Below, in pieces: positions 9,335 through 18,296 of a stretch of 64,000 bases of DNA. The stretch covers positions 1 through 64,000 of IMG/VR virus record IMGVR_UViG_3300020411_004289; one strand, 5' to 3'. Source of the DNA: a virus. The stretch's first letter is position 1; each line of letters begins with the position of its first letter. The position numbers and the translations under genes were made by a program. A model generated the notes under the pieces. That model had not been told where the DNA came from and searched no databases. It saw nothing but the letters and a program-made list of their open reading frames with translations.

Positions 9335-9557
9335 AAAACATATAATTCTCCAAAAATTTCTAGACGTTGATGTTGATTTATTAGTACAGTCTTTAGGATA
9401 CGTTGAAATTTTATTTTGTACAATATCTACAGTAGTTATAGTGTCTATATAACAGGATATCAGTATTAGAAGTACAGAGAAACAGAGACAGATAAACTCT
9501 AAAACTCTTAAGACAGATATACTGATATCAGATTATTAGTACCTAAGAGATAAGTTT
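9335..9557 (+). promoter_or_regulatory. Control region before the glycan operon
   Basis: A 223-base AT-rich gap. It contains an 11-bp perfect inverted repeat (9456-9466 and 9519-9529) and three related elements: ATTAGTACAG near 9380, ATTAGAAGTACAG near 9465 and ATTAGTACCT near 9534. A weak TTGTAC (9416) and TATAGT (9437) pair has a short 15-base spacer. The position before a run of co-oriented genes that continues for more than 40 kb suggests a promoter and possibly an operator, but no consensus promoter is certain. Confidence 0.4.
9456..9529. repeat. 11-bp inverted repeat
   Basis: GATATCAGTAT at 9456-9466 and ATACTGATATC at 9519-9529 are exact reverse complements separated by 52 bases, directly upstream of the first glycosyltransferase gene. 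They could form a long-loop RNA hairpin or a pair of protein-binding sites. Confidence 0.5.
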
Positions 9558-11474
9558 ATGTTTAGTAACCCATTTAATATTCCAGAAGAAAAACACTTAG
9601 ACCCAGATTCTGAAGTAGTTTTTGTTGCAGATCTTTTTGCCAGTGACTATGCAGGAGGAGCTGAGCTTACTAGTCAGGCTTTGATTGACAGCTGTCCTCT
9701 GAAAATAGAGTGTTTAAGAAGTAAAGAAGTGACAATTGAACTTCTAGAAGAAGGTCATCAGAAGTACTGGATCTTCGGAAACTTTTCAGCTATGAACATG
9801 GAATTAATTCCGACGATTGTAGCAAACCTAAATTATTCAGTACTTGAATACGACTTTAAATATTGCAGGTACAGAAGCCCGGAAAAACACAGATTCGCTG
9901 AGCAGATTGATTGCAACTGTCATACAGAAATGCATGGAAAAATGATAAGTGCTTTTTTCTACGGTGCAAAGTCACTCTGGTGGATGTCTGAAGCACAGGA
10001 AAATCATTACCTAGGGCTATTTCCTTTCTTAAAGGAAAAGGAATCTGTGGTACTCTCTAGTGTCTTTGATGACAATTATTTTGCCACCGTCAAAACCCTT
10101 AATGAAAAATATAAGAATGAGAATAGGCAAGGCTGGATAGTCCTAGGATCCAATAGTTGGATTAAAGGTGCAGAAGCAGCTGAAGCCTGGTGTAAAATGA
10201 CAGGCAAAGACTATGAGGTAGTTTGGAATCTCCCCTACTCAGAAGTTCTAGAAAAACTTGCTAAAGCTGAAGGTTTTGTCTATCTCCCAGAAGGCATGGA
10301 TACATGCCCCAGAATGGTTATTGAAGCTAAGATGCTAGGCTGTCAGCTACACCTCAACGACTATGTTCAACATAAGAACGAGGTATGGTTTGACACAGAA
10401 GATCCTTTTGACACTGAGGCCTATCTTTACGCCGCTCGATCTAGATTTTGGGGATCAATTAAAGAAACAATGGCTTACAGACCCACCATAGGAGGATACC
10501 TTACAACAAAAGATTGCACATCACAAGGGTACCCATGGAAGCAATGTATTGAATCTATGTTGGGTTTTTGTGATGAAGTTGTTGTAGTGGACGGAGGTTC
10601 TACAGATGGAACATGGGAAGAGTTATCAGAGTGGTCCCAAAAAGAAGAACGTCTGAAAATAGATCAAGTTGTAAGAGATTGGACACATAAAAGACATGCT
10701 GTTTTTGATGGTGCACAAAAAGCTGAAGCTAGAAAAAGATGCACATCAGAATTTCTTTGGCAAATGGATGCCGATGAAATAGTTCATGAAGAGGACTATG
10801 AAAAAATCATAGGACTTTGTAGAAATTTTCCGGAGCATGCTGAACTAGTTTCTCTACCGGTAATAGAATATTGGGGAAGCCATGAAAAAGTCAGACTTGA
10901 CGTTAATCCATGGAAGTGGCGCTTGTCAAAAAATGTACCACATATTACTCACGGAATTCCAGTCGAATTAAGAAAATATGATGATGACGGAGATCTTTAT
11001 GCTCAGATGGGAACAGACGGTTGTGACTATGTCCACACAGAGACCGGAGAAAGAATTCCTCACGCATCTTTCTATACAGGCGATGTAGACTTAGCCAGGC
11101 GACATGCACTTACCGGTAATAAAGATGCTTACGAGCAGTATCAAAAATGGTACCAAGGTGTTGTTGATATGCTACCTGGTGTACACCACTACAGCTGGTT
11201 TGATATAGAAAGAAAAATCATGACTTACAAAAACTATTGGCAGACTCATTGGGAAAGCCTGTATGACATAACGCAGGAAGATACAGTAGAGAACAATATG
11301 TTTTTTGATAAAATGTGGAAAGATGTAACAGATAAAGAAATCTCTGAAATGGCACATAAATTGTCCACCGAGACAGGTGGGCATATTTTTCATTCCAAAG
11401 TAGATTTTTCTAATCCTACTCCTCACCTAGAGATAAAAAGATCTCATCCCAAAGTAATGATTGATGAAGAGTAA
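9558..11474 (+). CDS. Two-domain glycosyltransferase (GT-B-like + GT2)
   Basis: A 638-residue predicted cytoplasmic enzyme. The N-terminal half (about residues 20-290) looks like a GT4/GT-B fold with a late PEGMDTCPRMVIEAKMLGCQ donor-site-like helix. The C-terminal half (about residues 310-600) is a GT2/GT-A domain with VVVVDGGSTDGT near residue 345 and a DxD-like QMDADEIV near residue 402. It is the first gene of the glycan operon and overlaps the next gene by about 11 bases. Two transferase domains in one chain suggest two successive sugar additions, but the sugars are unknown. Confidence 0.8.
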   Translation: MFSNPFNIPEEKHLDPDSEVVFVADLFASDYAGGAELTSQALIDSCPLKIECLRSKEVTIELLEEGHQKYWIFGNFSAMNMELIPTIVANLNYSVLEYDFKYCRYRSPEKHRFAEQIDCNCHTEMHGKMISAFFYGAKSLWWMSEAQENHYLGLFPFLKEKESVVLSSVFDDNYFATVKTLNEKYKNENRQGWIVLGSNSWIKGAEAAEAWCKMTGKDYEVVWNLPYSEVLEKLAKAEGFVYLPEGMDTCPRMVIEAKMLGCQLHLNDYVQHKNEVWFDTEDPFDTEAYLYAARSRFWGSIKETMAYRPTIGGYLTTKDCTSQGYPWKQCIESMLGFCDEVVVVDGGSTDGTWEELSEWSQKEERLKIDQVVRDWTHKRHAVFDGAQKAEARKRCTSEFLWQMDADEIVHEEDYEKIIGLCRNFPEHAELVSLPVIEYWGSHEKVRLDVNPWKWRLSKNVPHITHGIPVELRKYDDDGDLYAQMGTDGCDYVHTETGERIPHASFYTGDVDLARRHALTGNKDAYEQYQKWYQGVVDMLPGVHHYSWFDIERKIMTYKNYWQTHWESLYDITQEDTVENNMFFDKMWKDVTDKEISEMAHKLSTETGGHIFHSKVDFSNPTPHLEIKRSHPKVMIDEE

Positions 11475-12231
11475 CGTATACGTAATTTCTTGTCAAAGAA
11501 ATGCAAACAAATATGCTGTTAATTGTCTAGAGACAGTTCGCTTACAAAAAGTAGCTGTAAAAAAACACATATTCATAGATGACGTATCTTCTGATAACAC
11601 ATGCGAAATTATTAACAATTACATTTCACAGACAGAAAATTCAATAGTAGAATTTGTCCAAAATTCTGAAAGAAAATACAGACTAAAAAACATAGATGAT
11701 GCTATTGAATCAATTGATGATGAAGATGGAATTGTTTGTCTATTAGACGGCGACGACTGGTTCTCTACAGATCAAGCCACAGCAATAGTTCAGTCTGCAT
11801 ATAGTCAAAATAAAAAATTAGAATACGTCTATACTAACTGGATGTATTCACACGATGGATCACTAGGAATATCTCAGAGAATCCCTAGCCAAGATTGGTG
11901 TGCGTATAGAGATCCATGGATTACTAGTGCCATGGCCACATTTAAAGTTTCAACTTACAAAAATGTACCTAAAGCCAATTTTTTAGACGACTCCGGAGAA
12001 TTCTTTAAAATGGGCACAGATCATGCCTATGTTTTACCAATAACACACATGCTAAAAAAGAAGTACGGTGACTATAGTGCAGTAGGTTTTATTGACATGC
12101 CTCTTTATGTCTACCAGTTTGTGGAAAATCAAATGCGCCGAAGAACTAATTCTGAAGAAGGCTTTTGGGAAACAAAGACAGCAGCTGACTCTTCTAGTTT
12201 TATTAGAAGCAGAGGTTTTTTAGATGACTAG
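11464..12231 (+). CDS. GT2 glycosyltransferase
   Basis: A 255-residue GT-A enzyme. The N-terminus has the family pattern VYVISCQRNANKYAVNCLET, followed by IFIDDVSSDNT (nucleotide-binding Asp) and the catalytic-site CLLDGDDWF near residue 95. The ATG at 11464 is preferred to an in-frame TTG one codon upstream. It overlaps the preceding and following genes, indicating translational coupling. It probably transfers an activated sugar in assembly of the phage- or host-surface glycan. The acceptor is unknown. Confidence 0.82.
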   Translation: MKSNVYVISCQRNANKYAVNCLETVRLQKVAVKKHIFIDDVSSDNTCEIINNYISQTENSIVEFVQNSERKYRLKNIDDAIESIDDEDGIVCLLDGDDWFSTDQATAIVQSAYSQNKKLEYVYTNWMYSHDGSLGISQRIPSQDWCAYRDPWITSAMATFKVSTYKNVPKANFLDDSGEFFKMGTDHAYVLPITHMLKKKYGDYSAVGFIDMPLYVYQFVENQMRRRTNSEEGFWETKTAADSSSFIRSRGFLDD

Positions 12232-13162
12232 AATATTAATGGTAACTTCTCCGGGAGGAAATCGAGGCCCGGCAAACGCTTTTCAAAATCATCTCAATGC
12301 TTTAAATGACTCTACAGAATTTGAAATAAAAGAGTGGCATCAGCTTTTTTCTGAAAGTGAACTAGCCACATTTGATGTATTTTGGTTTTCAGTAAGGTTC
12401 CACCCAAACTACTATTACGAGCTCAAGAAAAGATTTCCGGAAAAAATATTCTGGATGGGGCCAAATGTTTTGTTTGAAAAAGCAGAAGTCGGACCTTCAG
12501 ATGATTGGGAAAAATGGTTTGTGAGTAATGTAGAATGTGATGTCTACACAAATAAGGCTGATTTTTACTTAAATAGAGCTAGACAATTTTTTGATAAAAG
12601 CAAAAAATATAGTGTCTTGAGAAACTGCCTAAATCTAAAAAATTACTCAGTCACAGTCGACCAGTTGCAGTCACCTCGTAGCAATGATGTTCTAGTTTAT
12701 TATAAGAATAGAAGAATTGACAATCAACTAGATAGACTTTTTCCTAGGTTTATGGAAAATATTAAAAAACTTGATGTCTCCTTTGATGTAATAGAATATG
12801 GAAATTACAATAGAGAAGACTATTTTGATAAGCTAGCTAATTCAAAGGTTTGTGTCTGGTTAAGCATAGAAGATTTTTGCTCAAATGCGCAACTTGAAGC
12901 ACAATATCTAAATGTCCCTGTAATAGGAACATGTTATAACAATACTGATGTGTATGACACAAATCTAAATGTTGCTGCAGCAAATATGTCAGATGACAAA
13001 TGGATAACCTGGAATGAAAACATGCCCGAGTTGTTTTCCCAGAGAGTTGAAAATTTTCTCAATAAAGACTACAATACTATTAGTATGAAGCCTAGAAATC
13101 ATATTCTAGAAAACTATTCGTATGATGCATATGCTAAACAGGTAAAAGACATTCTAGGATGA
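12224..13162 (+). CDS. GT-B-type glycosyltransferase (GT4-like)
   Basis: A 312-residue protein with an N-terminal Rossmann-like start (RILMVTSPGGNRGPANAF) whose GGNRGPANA loop resembles GT4 acceptor-site loops. The C-terminal region (VCVWLSIEDFCSNAQLEAQYLNVPVIGT) corresponds to the donor-binding segment; the usual E-x7-E is only partly kept. It has an AGAGG ribosome-binding site inside the upstream gene and ATGA overlaps on both sides. Function is inferred from fold and operon context. Confidence 0.7.
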   Translation: MTRILMVTSPGGNRGPANAFQNHLNALNDSTEFEIKEWHQLFSESELATFDVFWFSVRFHPNYYYELKKRFPEKIFWMGPNVLFEKAEVGPSDDWEKWFVSNVECDVYTNKADFYLNRARQFFDKSKKYSVLRNCLNLKNYSVTVDQLQSPRSNDVLVYYKNRRIDNQLDRLFPRFMENIKKLDVSFDVIEYGNYNREDYFDKLANSKVCVWLSIEDFCSNAQLEAQYLNVPVIGTCYNNTDVYDTNLNVAAANMSDDKWITWNENMPELFSQRVENFLNKDYNTISMKPRNHILENYSYDAYAKQVKDILG

Positions 13163-14058
13163 AAAAAAGAATTCTAATAACATACGACGTAGAAGACTGG
13201 GCTTATCATAAAAATGCTAAGATCTTACAAAAGTATCTATCAGATTTCTATGATATTGATGTAATATCTGATCAAGATAAGCATGCGCTCTTAAGTCACA
13301 TCAATAGAGTTCCTTATAATCTGCTTTTTCTACAATGGTTTCCAGATGTCGACATATTCTACAAAATGTATCGATTACCCTACCCAACAGTGACACAAGT
13401 CACCTCTTCCGTGTTTTTTAAAATGCATTCAGAGGGATGGGACACACTAGACTTGGTTCCTTTAGTAGTGTCTAAAAGTCGTCAATACTATGATAAACTT
13501 AAGAACATAATAGGCGAAGAAAAGTCTAGACTAGCTTATCACGTTAATGATTATGAGCTGTTTAAGCCAAAACACGGAAGAAGAAATAAAGAGTTTACTG
13601 TAGGTTATGTCGGAAGAGACTGTGAGATAGCAAATGAAAACAAGGGGCATTCTTTTATAAAAGAAGCTTGTGATTTAGTTGGTGCAAAATTTAAAATAGC
13701 TGGGTTTGACAATAGGTTGTCTTATGAAAAAATGCCAGAATACTATCATTCAGTTGATGTTGTAGTTTGTGCATCCCGCCACGAAGGTGCTCCAAACTCT
13801 ATGCTCGAAGCCGGCCTCTGCGGCACACCAATCATTTCTACCAGAGTAGGTCAAATTCAAGAAATGATAAAAGATGGAGAGAATGCTTTTTTCTGCGAAA
13901 GAAACGCTAGTAATATTGCAGAAAAACTGACTCTCTTAAGAGAAAATAATGAGTTATATGACACTTTTTCTAGAAATATATCAGAGACCTGCCACAGTTA
14001 TGCTAGACTAGCAATTGATCAGTGGAAAGAATTTTTCGAGGAATCATTAAATGTTTAA
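13159..14058 (+). CDS. GT4 glycosyltransferase
   Basis: A 299-residue GT-B enzyme. The C-terminal half has the hallmark donor-site region ASRHEGAPNSMLEAGLCGTP followed by ISTRVGQIQEMI, with the E-x7-E glutamates. The N-terminal domain is short for GT4 (usual total about 350-400 residues). The start overlaps the previous stop (ATGA). It is predicted to use a nucleotide sugar donor in cytoplasmic glycan assembly. Confidence 0.85.
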   Translation: MKKRILITYDVEDWAYHKNAKILQKYLSDFYDIDVISDQDKHALLSHINRVPYNLLFLQWFPDVDIFYKMYRLPYPTVTQVTSSVFFKMHSEGWDTLDLVPLVVSKSRQYYDKLKNIIGEEKSRLAYHVNDYELFKPKHGRRNKEFTVGYVGRDCEIANENKGHSFIKEACDLVGAKFKIAGFDNRLSYEKMPEYYHSVDVVVCASRHEGAPNSMLEAGLCGTPIISTRVGQIQEMIKDGENAFFCERNASNIAEKLTLLRENNELYDTFSRNISETCHSYARLAIDQWKEFFEESLNV

Positions 14059-14809
14059 CAATCCATTTGAAACTAAAAAAGACCAACGGGCTAAGCTATC
14101 ATTAGACTTAAGTTTGCTGCCAGTAGACAACGAGTGGGAACTTAAGTTTCAAGAGCTCATGAAAGATGAATATCTTTCCAAGAAGTACAACAGAGAAAAG
14201 AGAATTAATGATCATCTAGACTATCTTAAGAATTTATGCCCAATAGTGTTTCATTCTGAAAATATCAATAAGGCTCTAAATGTAATTGATATCGGTCCCG
14301 GTCCAGGAGAGTTGCTTGAAATTACAAGATGCTTAGGGTACAATTCTGTAGGTTTTGATGCAAAATTAGAAGATTGTGAAATGGGTGTACCTTACATAAG
14401 TTTAAGTAAGATGATGTCTAGCCGACAAAATCTAGATATTCGCTATACAGGTTTTGAAAACACAATAAATCACATGCCTTTCAAGGAAAACTCTACTCTT
14501 CTTATAAACAGTAGAGGATCCATTGAACAGGTATTTAAAGATCATCTCAAAGGTGTGCCTCATAGAGAACACCATAATGCTAGGCTTTTAACATGGAGCA
14601 TGTCTAAAGAGATGCTATCTGATTTTACCAGTCTTTTCATGGAAGCTAAAAGAATATTAGTCTCCGGAGGCGTGTTCCTTATACACGGCAATGGCGCAAC
14701 AAATATTGATGACTATCACAATATGATAATGAAGATCGTAGAAAGCACTGAGGGATTAATCTGTGATGCCTCAGATGGACAGACATTGCATAGGTTAAGA
14801 AAACTATGA
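14051..14809 (+). CDS. SAM-dependent methyltransferase-like protein
   Basis: A 252-residue protein with a class I methyltransferase motif I (NVIDIGPGPGELLEI near residue 78) and a later VSGGVFLIHGNG segment corresponding to the post-motif strand. The N-terminal NPFETKKDQRAK tail resembles the NPFNIPEEK start of the first glycosyltransferase in this operon. A GAGGAA ribosome-binding site precedes the ATG inside the upstream gene. The acceptor is unknown; a glycan hydroxyl is likely from context. Confidence 0.72.
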   Translation: MFNNPFETKKDQRAKLSLDLSLLPVDNEWELKFQELMKDEYLSKKYNREKRINDHLDYLKNLCPIVFHSENINKALNVIDIGPGPGELLEITRCLGYNSVGFDAKLEDCEMGVPYISLSKMMSSRQNLDIRYTGFENTINHMPFKENSTLLINSRGSIEQVFKDHLKGVPHREHHNARLLTWSMSKEMLSDFTSLFMEAKRILVSGGVFLIHGNGATNIDDYHNMIMKIVESTEGLICDASDGQTLHRLRKL

Positions 14810-15618
14810 TATTTTACCCAAAGTCAAACCAAGATATATCAGAATACACTCTAGCAATCATTGCTAGTAATAACGTATACAACTATCTAAAGCAACATGT
14901 ATTCTTTCTTAGAAGTGCTGAGATTAAGTTTAAAAACTTGGTAATCGGTGATGCTGGACTTTTAGAAAAGCAAAAAGAAGAAATAGTTGATGGCTTAGGG
15001 GAAAAGGTGTCTTTTGTAGAGTTCGAGGATAAAAATTATGACACTAATTTCAAAACTCAGAGCAATGAATACAGAAAGATAATCGACAACAGAGTACAGT
15101 TTTTAAAAGATATATTCTTAGACAAAAACACTGAAAGAGTAGTTCAGTTAGATGCTGATACTGCAATAATACAAAATAATTTTAAAATGCTAGACAAGAC
15201 TGCAGACGTAAGTCTTACTGTCCGCCCGGTTACGCCATACGATCATATTTTAGGACAGTTTCAAGTCGACTATCCAAATTGCGGTGTTATCTTTTGGAAT
15301 AATCCGACGAAGTCAATACCATTTTTAAATCACTGGGAAGAATACAAACAAAACAATCCTGCAAAAGGTGGACAATATGAACAAAACTATTTTTTGCATG
15401 CATGCCTAGATGATTCTTTTACTCAATTAAATGTGCAAAAAATTCACTGCGCGTACTACAATTGTTATAATGCTGACTGGCTTAATCAAGACACATCTAT
15501 TCTTCACTACAAGGGAAATAGTAAGCTGTTTGGCCCGGGCGGCGGAAATTTTGAGTCAAGAAGTGACTATTTGAATATGGCTGCTTTTGGCAAAAAGCTT
15601 AGGTTTGAACAAGAGTAA
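14806..15618 (+). CDS. GT-A nucleotide-diphospho-sugar transferase-like protein
   Basis: A 270-residue protein with a GT-A-like core. RVVQLDADTAII near residues 111-122 supplies a DxD metal-binding motif, followed by YPNCGVIFWNN and a C-terminal LHYKGNSKLFG segment as in GT8/GT77-type enzymes. The start overlaps the upstream stop (ATGATA). It probably adds a sugar in the same glycan pathway. The family assignment below GT-A level is uncertain. Confidence 0.75.
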   Translation: MIFYPKSNQDISEYTLAIIASNNVYNYLKQHVFFLRSAEIKFKNLVIGDAGLLEKQKEEIVDGLGEKVSFVEFEDKNYDTNFKTQSNEYRKIIDNRVQFLKDIFLDKNTERVVQLDADTAIIQNNFKMLDKTADVSLTVRPVTPYDHILGQFQVDYPNCGVIFWNNPTKSIPFLNHWEEYKQNNPAKGGQYEQNYFLHACLDDSFTQLNVQKIHCAYYNCYNADWLNQDTSILHYKGNSKLFGPGGGNFESRSDYLNMAAFGKKLRFEQE

Positions 15619-15622
15619 AAAG

Positions 15623-15994
15623 ATGTCAAACATACGACCTATAACAATATTTTGTGACATTGATGGAACCTTGGTAGAACATGCCAAACCATGTATTGCA
15701 GCTAAACCCGGGTACAAGATGCAATTATTACCAGGTACTATAAACAAACTATTAGAGTGGGACAAAAAGGGTTATAGAATAATCCTAACTACCGGAAGAA
15801 AAGAAAGTCTAAGAAGACAGACCGTAAAACAATTAGAAGCCGCCGGCATAATATACGATATGCTTATTATGGGAATTGGCGGGGGTAATAGAGTGTTAAT
15901 AAATGACCTAAAAGAAGACTCTACAGAGCTCACAGCCAAGGCATTTTGTGTCAAAAGAGACAAAGGCATTAAAGATTTAGAAATAGAGAAGTAA
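15623..15994 (+). CDS. HAD-superfamily phosphatase
   Basis: A 123-residue protein with all small-HAD landmarks: FCDIDGTLVEH (nucleophile Asp12 and acid/base Asp14), ILTTGRKES (motif II Thr) and VLINDLKED (motif IV Asp). It has no large cap domain. The ATG at 15623 places motif I ten residues in; an upstream ATG at 15587 would overlap the previous gene by 32 bases and add 12 extra residues. In a sugar-nucleotide cluster such enzymes dephosphorylate sugar phosphates. The substrate is unknown. Confidence 0.85.
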   Translation: MSNIRPITIFCDIDGTLVEHAKPCIAAKPGYKMQLLPGTINKLLEWDKKGYRIILTTGRKESLRRQTVKQLEAAGIIYDMLIMGIGGGNRVLINDLKEDSTELTAKAFCVKRDKGIKDLEIEK

Positions 15995-16007
15995 AAAAGG
16001 TAGAATA

Positions 16008-16400
16008 ATGGAAAAGACAGCAAAGGCAATTAGAATTGATAGAAATGAAGGCCTATCGAAAATTTCTGTAGAAGATTTAGAGTCATTAGCAGCAGACTAT
16101 TTTTTGATATTCGCCAACAAAGATCTCAAGTCATTAGCTTCTGTGCTTTCAGACGATGTTGTACTTAGGGACTGGGAGATAACAGCTACCGGAAAACAGG
16201 AAGTTTTATCTGCAAACGAAAATATTTTTAATGCCTTTGAAAATATCGAAGTCTCAATAGAGAAAATGTATGTGTGCGACATGACTGTAATCGCAGAAAT
16301 CACAATCAATCTAGATACTGAGACAATATTAGTCACAGACATTATTGAGTTTGATTCACACCAGAAAATAAAATCAGTAACTGCGTATAAGGGAAACTAG
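16008..16400 (+). CDS. NTF2/SnoaL-like small protein
   Basis: A 130-residue protein with the cone-shaped NTF2-like pattern: an N-terminal helix with ADYFLIFANKDLKSLASVLSDDVVLRDW, then TATGKQEVLSANENIF, then long antiparallel strands ending in IIEFDSHQKIKSVTAYKG. Members can be isomerases, lyases or binding proteins. Its stop overlaps the GTG start of the cupin gene, so the two are probably made together. A role in sugar modification is inferred from context only. Confidence 0.78.
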   Translation: MEKTAKAIRIDRNEGLSKISVEDLESLAADYFLIFANKDLKSLASVLSDDVVLRDWEITATGKQEVLSANENIFNAFENIEVSIEKMYVCDMTVIAEITINLDTETILVTDIIEFDSHQKIKSVTAYKGN

Positions 16401-16741
16401 TGGAAAAAACAACAAGACCTTGGGGAACTTATGAAGTTCTTTTAGATGACGAAGATTGCAAAGTAAAAAAAATAACCGTAAATCCAGGTGAAAATCCTAG
16501 CTATCAATACCACCATAAAAGAGCAGAGGATTGGATTGTCGTCTCTGGGCATGGAGAGGTCTGCTTAGATGACAGCACATTTTCTGTCACAGCCGGCGAC
16601 AGAGTTCATGTTCCTATAAAGTCTAGACATACAATTAAAAATTGTGGCGATGAGTCTTTGATTTTTATTGAAATTCAGACAGGATCTTACTTTGGAGAAG
16701 ATGACATTGTTCGCTTAGAAGACAAGTATGGAAGAACTTAA
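16400..16741 (+). CDS. Cupin, mannose-6-phosphate isomerase type II C-terminal-like
   Basis: A 113-residue single cupin. TRPWGTYEVLLDD at the N-terminus and VKKITVNPGENPSYQYHHKRAEDWIVVSG match the C-terminal isomerase domain of ManC/AlgA-type proteins, including the HH and E metal ligands, followed by GDRVHVPIKSRHTIKN. The nucleotidyltransferase half of ManC is absent. The start is GTG overlapping the upstream TAG, with AAGGGA before it. It may isomerise a hexose phosphate, or be a sugar epimerase-like cupin. Confidence 0.85.
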   Translation: MEKTTRPWGTYEVLLDDEDCKVKKITVNPGENPSYQYHHKRAEDWIVVSGHGEVCLDDSTFSVTAGDRVHVPIKSRHTIKNCGDESLIFIEIQTGSYFGEDDIVRLEDKYGRT

Positions 16742-18296
16742 AGTATTAATAACAACTAGTGGGGTAGGAAGTAGACTAGGAGAACTTACAGATTTTACTA
16801 ATAAATCTTTAGTTCGAGTAGGCTCTATGCCGATAATAACTCACATAATAGAAAGCTATCCTAAAGAGACTAGTTTTGTAGTTACTTTAGGTTATTACGG
16901 CAATCATGTAAGAGAATATCTCACAATAGTACATTCTGATCGCAAGTTTATTTTTGTAGAAGTAGAAAATTTTGCCGGTAAAGGATCAAGTCAACTTTAC
17001 TCAATGAGTCATGCAAAGAAAGAATTGCAATGTCCTTTTATATTTCACGCATGCGACACAATATCAGAAGGACACTCAACTAAAATAGATAGCAACTGGG
17101 TGGCTGCTTTTAAAGTCGATAATGCAGATCAGTATAGAACACTTAGAATTGATTCCGGACTAAACTTTGAAGGATTTAATGAGAAAGGAGAGATTGCTTT
17201 TGACTATGCATATCCAGGAATCTGCGGTATTAAAGACTTTAAGAGTTTTTGGAAAAGTGTGGAAGAAATTCTAGAGGACTCAAAAAGTAAAAATCTATCT
17301 GATTGTGATGTTATTAATAGAATGTTATCACAGAAAAAATGTAATTTTAAGATAGCAGAGCTTAAAAACTGGTATGACATAGGAAACGTTTCTGAGCTAG
17401 AAAGAACTAGAGCTAACTTTAAAGAAGAGTTTGATGTCTTAGATAAACCTAGAGAAAACATTTATTTTCACAATAATAGTGTCATTAAGTTTTTTCATGA
17501 TGAATCCATGATTAAAAAAAGAGTTGCGAGATGTGAGTATTTAAAGGGTTTGGTCCCGGAGCTTGAGGCTTCATCTAAGCATTTTTTTAAGTACAAATTT
17601 GTAGAAGGTAAGCTTTTTGCAAACTCAGCAACCCCTTCAAAAATGAAAAATTTTTTAGATTGGGTATCTAAGTCCATGTGGAGCAAAAACTCCAAAAAAG
17701 ACATATCAGATGAATGTCAAAAATTCTATTTTGATAAAACACTTAGTAGAATTGATGCGATGCTTAGTGGTGCTGAGGATAAAATTACTAGAATTAACGG
17801 TGAAGATGTTCCGCCTATTCATGAAATGCTAAGCAGCATAGACAGAAAATGGTTGTGTAACGGCAAATCCGGAACAATTCATGGCGACCTAATTCTTGAC
17901 AATGTTATAGAAACAAATACAGGCTTCGTTCTTATAGACTGGCGCCAAGACTTTGCAAATAGAAAAGACTTTGGAGATGTCTATTATGATTTGGCAAAAC
18001 TAAGTCATAATTTAACATTTAATCACGAGTTAGTGAATGCAAAAAAATATAGCTTAGAACACTCAGATGATGGTCTAATATGTGATATTCTTTGCAAAAA
18101 GAACTTATTAGACTGCAAAGAAGTTCTTGATGATTTTATTGTAAAAAATGGATATGATAAGTCAAAAGTAGATTTGCTTACTTCTATTGTGTGGATTAAT
18201 ATGTCACCACTTCATGAACATCCACTAGATAAGTTTTTATTCAATTTTGGCAAGTATAATTTGTATAGATGCCTAAAAAAGAGAGGACAATTATGA
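16728..18296 (+). CDS. Nucleotidyltransferase-kinase fusion (LicC/LicA-like arrangement)
   Basis: A 522-residue fusion. Residues 1-230 are a sugar-1-phosphate/choline-phosphate-type nucleotidyltransferase (ITTSGVGSRLGELTDFTNKSL; the usual GxGxR signature is GVGSRLG). Residues about 240-520 look like an aminoglycoside/choline kinase: GTIHGDLILDNVIETNTGF is the Brenner-type catalytic loop and VLIDWRQDF the metal-binding Asp. Such a protein could phosphorylate a small molecule and then activate it with CTP or another NTP. It overlaps the cupin gene by 14 bases and the next gene by ATGA. The substrate is unknown; the phosphonate genes nearby make head-group activation conceivable. Confidence 0.8.
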   Translation: MEELKVLITTSGVGSRLGELTDFTNKSLVRVGSMPIITHIIESYPKETSFVVTLGYYGNHVREYLTIVHSDRKFIFVEVENFAGKGSSQLYSMSHAKKELQCPFIFHACDTISEGHSTKIDSNWVAAFKVDNADQYRTLRIDSGLNFEGFNEKGEIAFDYAYPGICGIKDFKSFWKSVEEILEDSKSKNLSDCDVINRMLSQKKCNFKIAELKNWYDIGNVSELERTRANFKEEFDVLDKPRENIYFHNNSVIKFFHDESMIKKRVARCEYLKGLVPELEASSKHFFKYKFVEGKLFANSATPSKMKNFLDWVSKSMWSKNSKKDISDECQKFYFDKTLSRIDAMLSGAEDKITRINGEDVPPIHEMLSSIDRKWLCNGKSGTIHGDLILDNVIETNTGFVLIDWRQDFANRKDFGDVYYDLAKLSHNLTFNHELVNAKKYSLEHSDDGLICDILCKKNLLDCKEVLDDFIVKNGYDKSKVDLLTSIVWINMSPLHEHPLDKFLFNFGKYNLYRCLKKRGQL

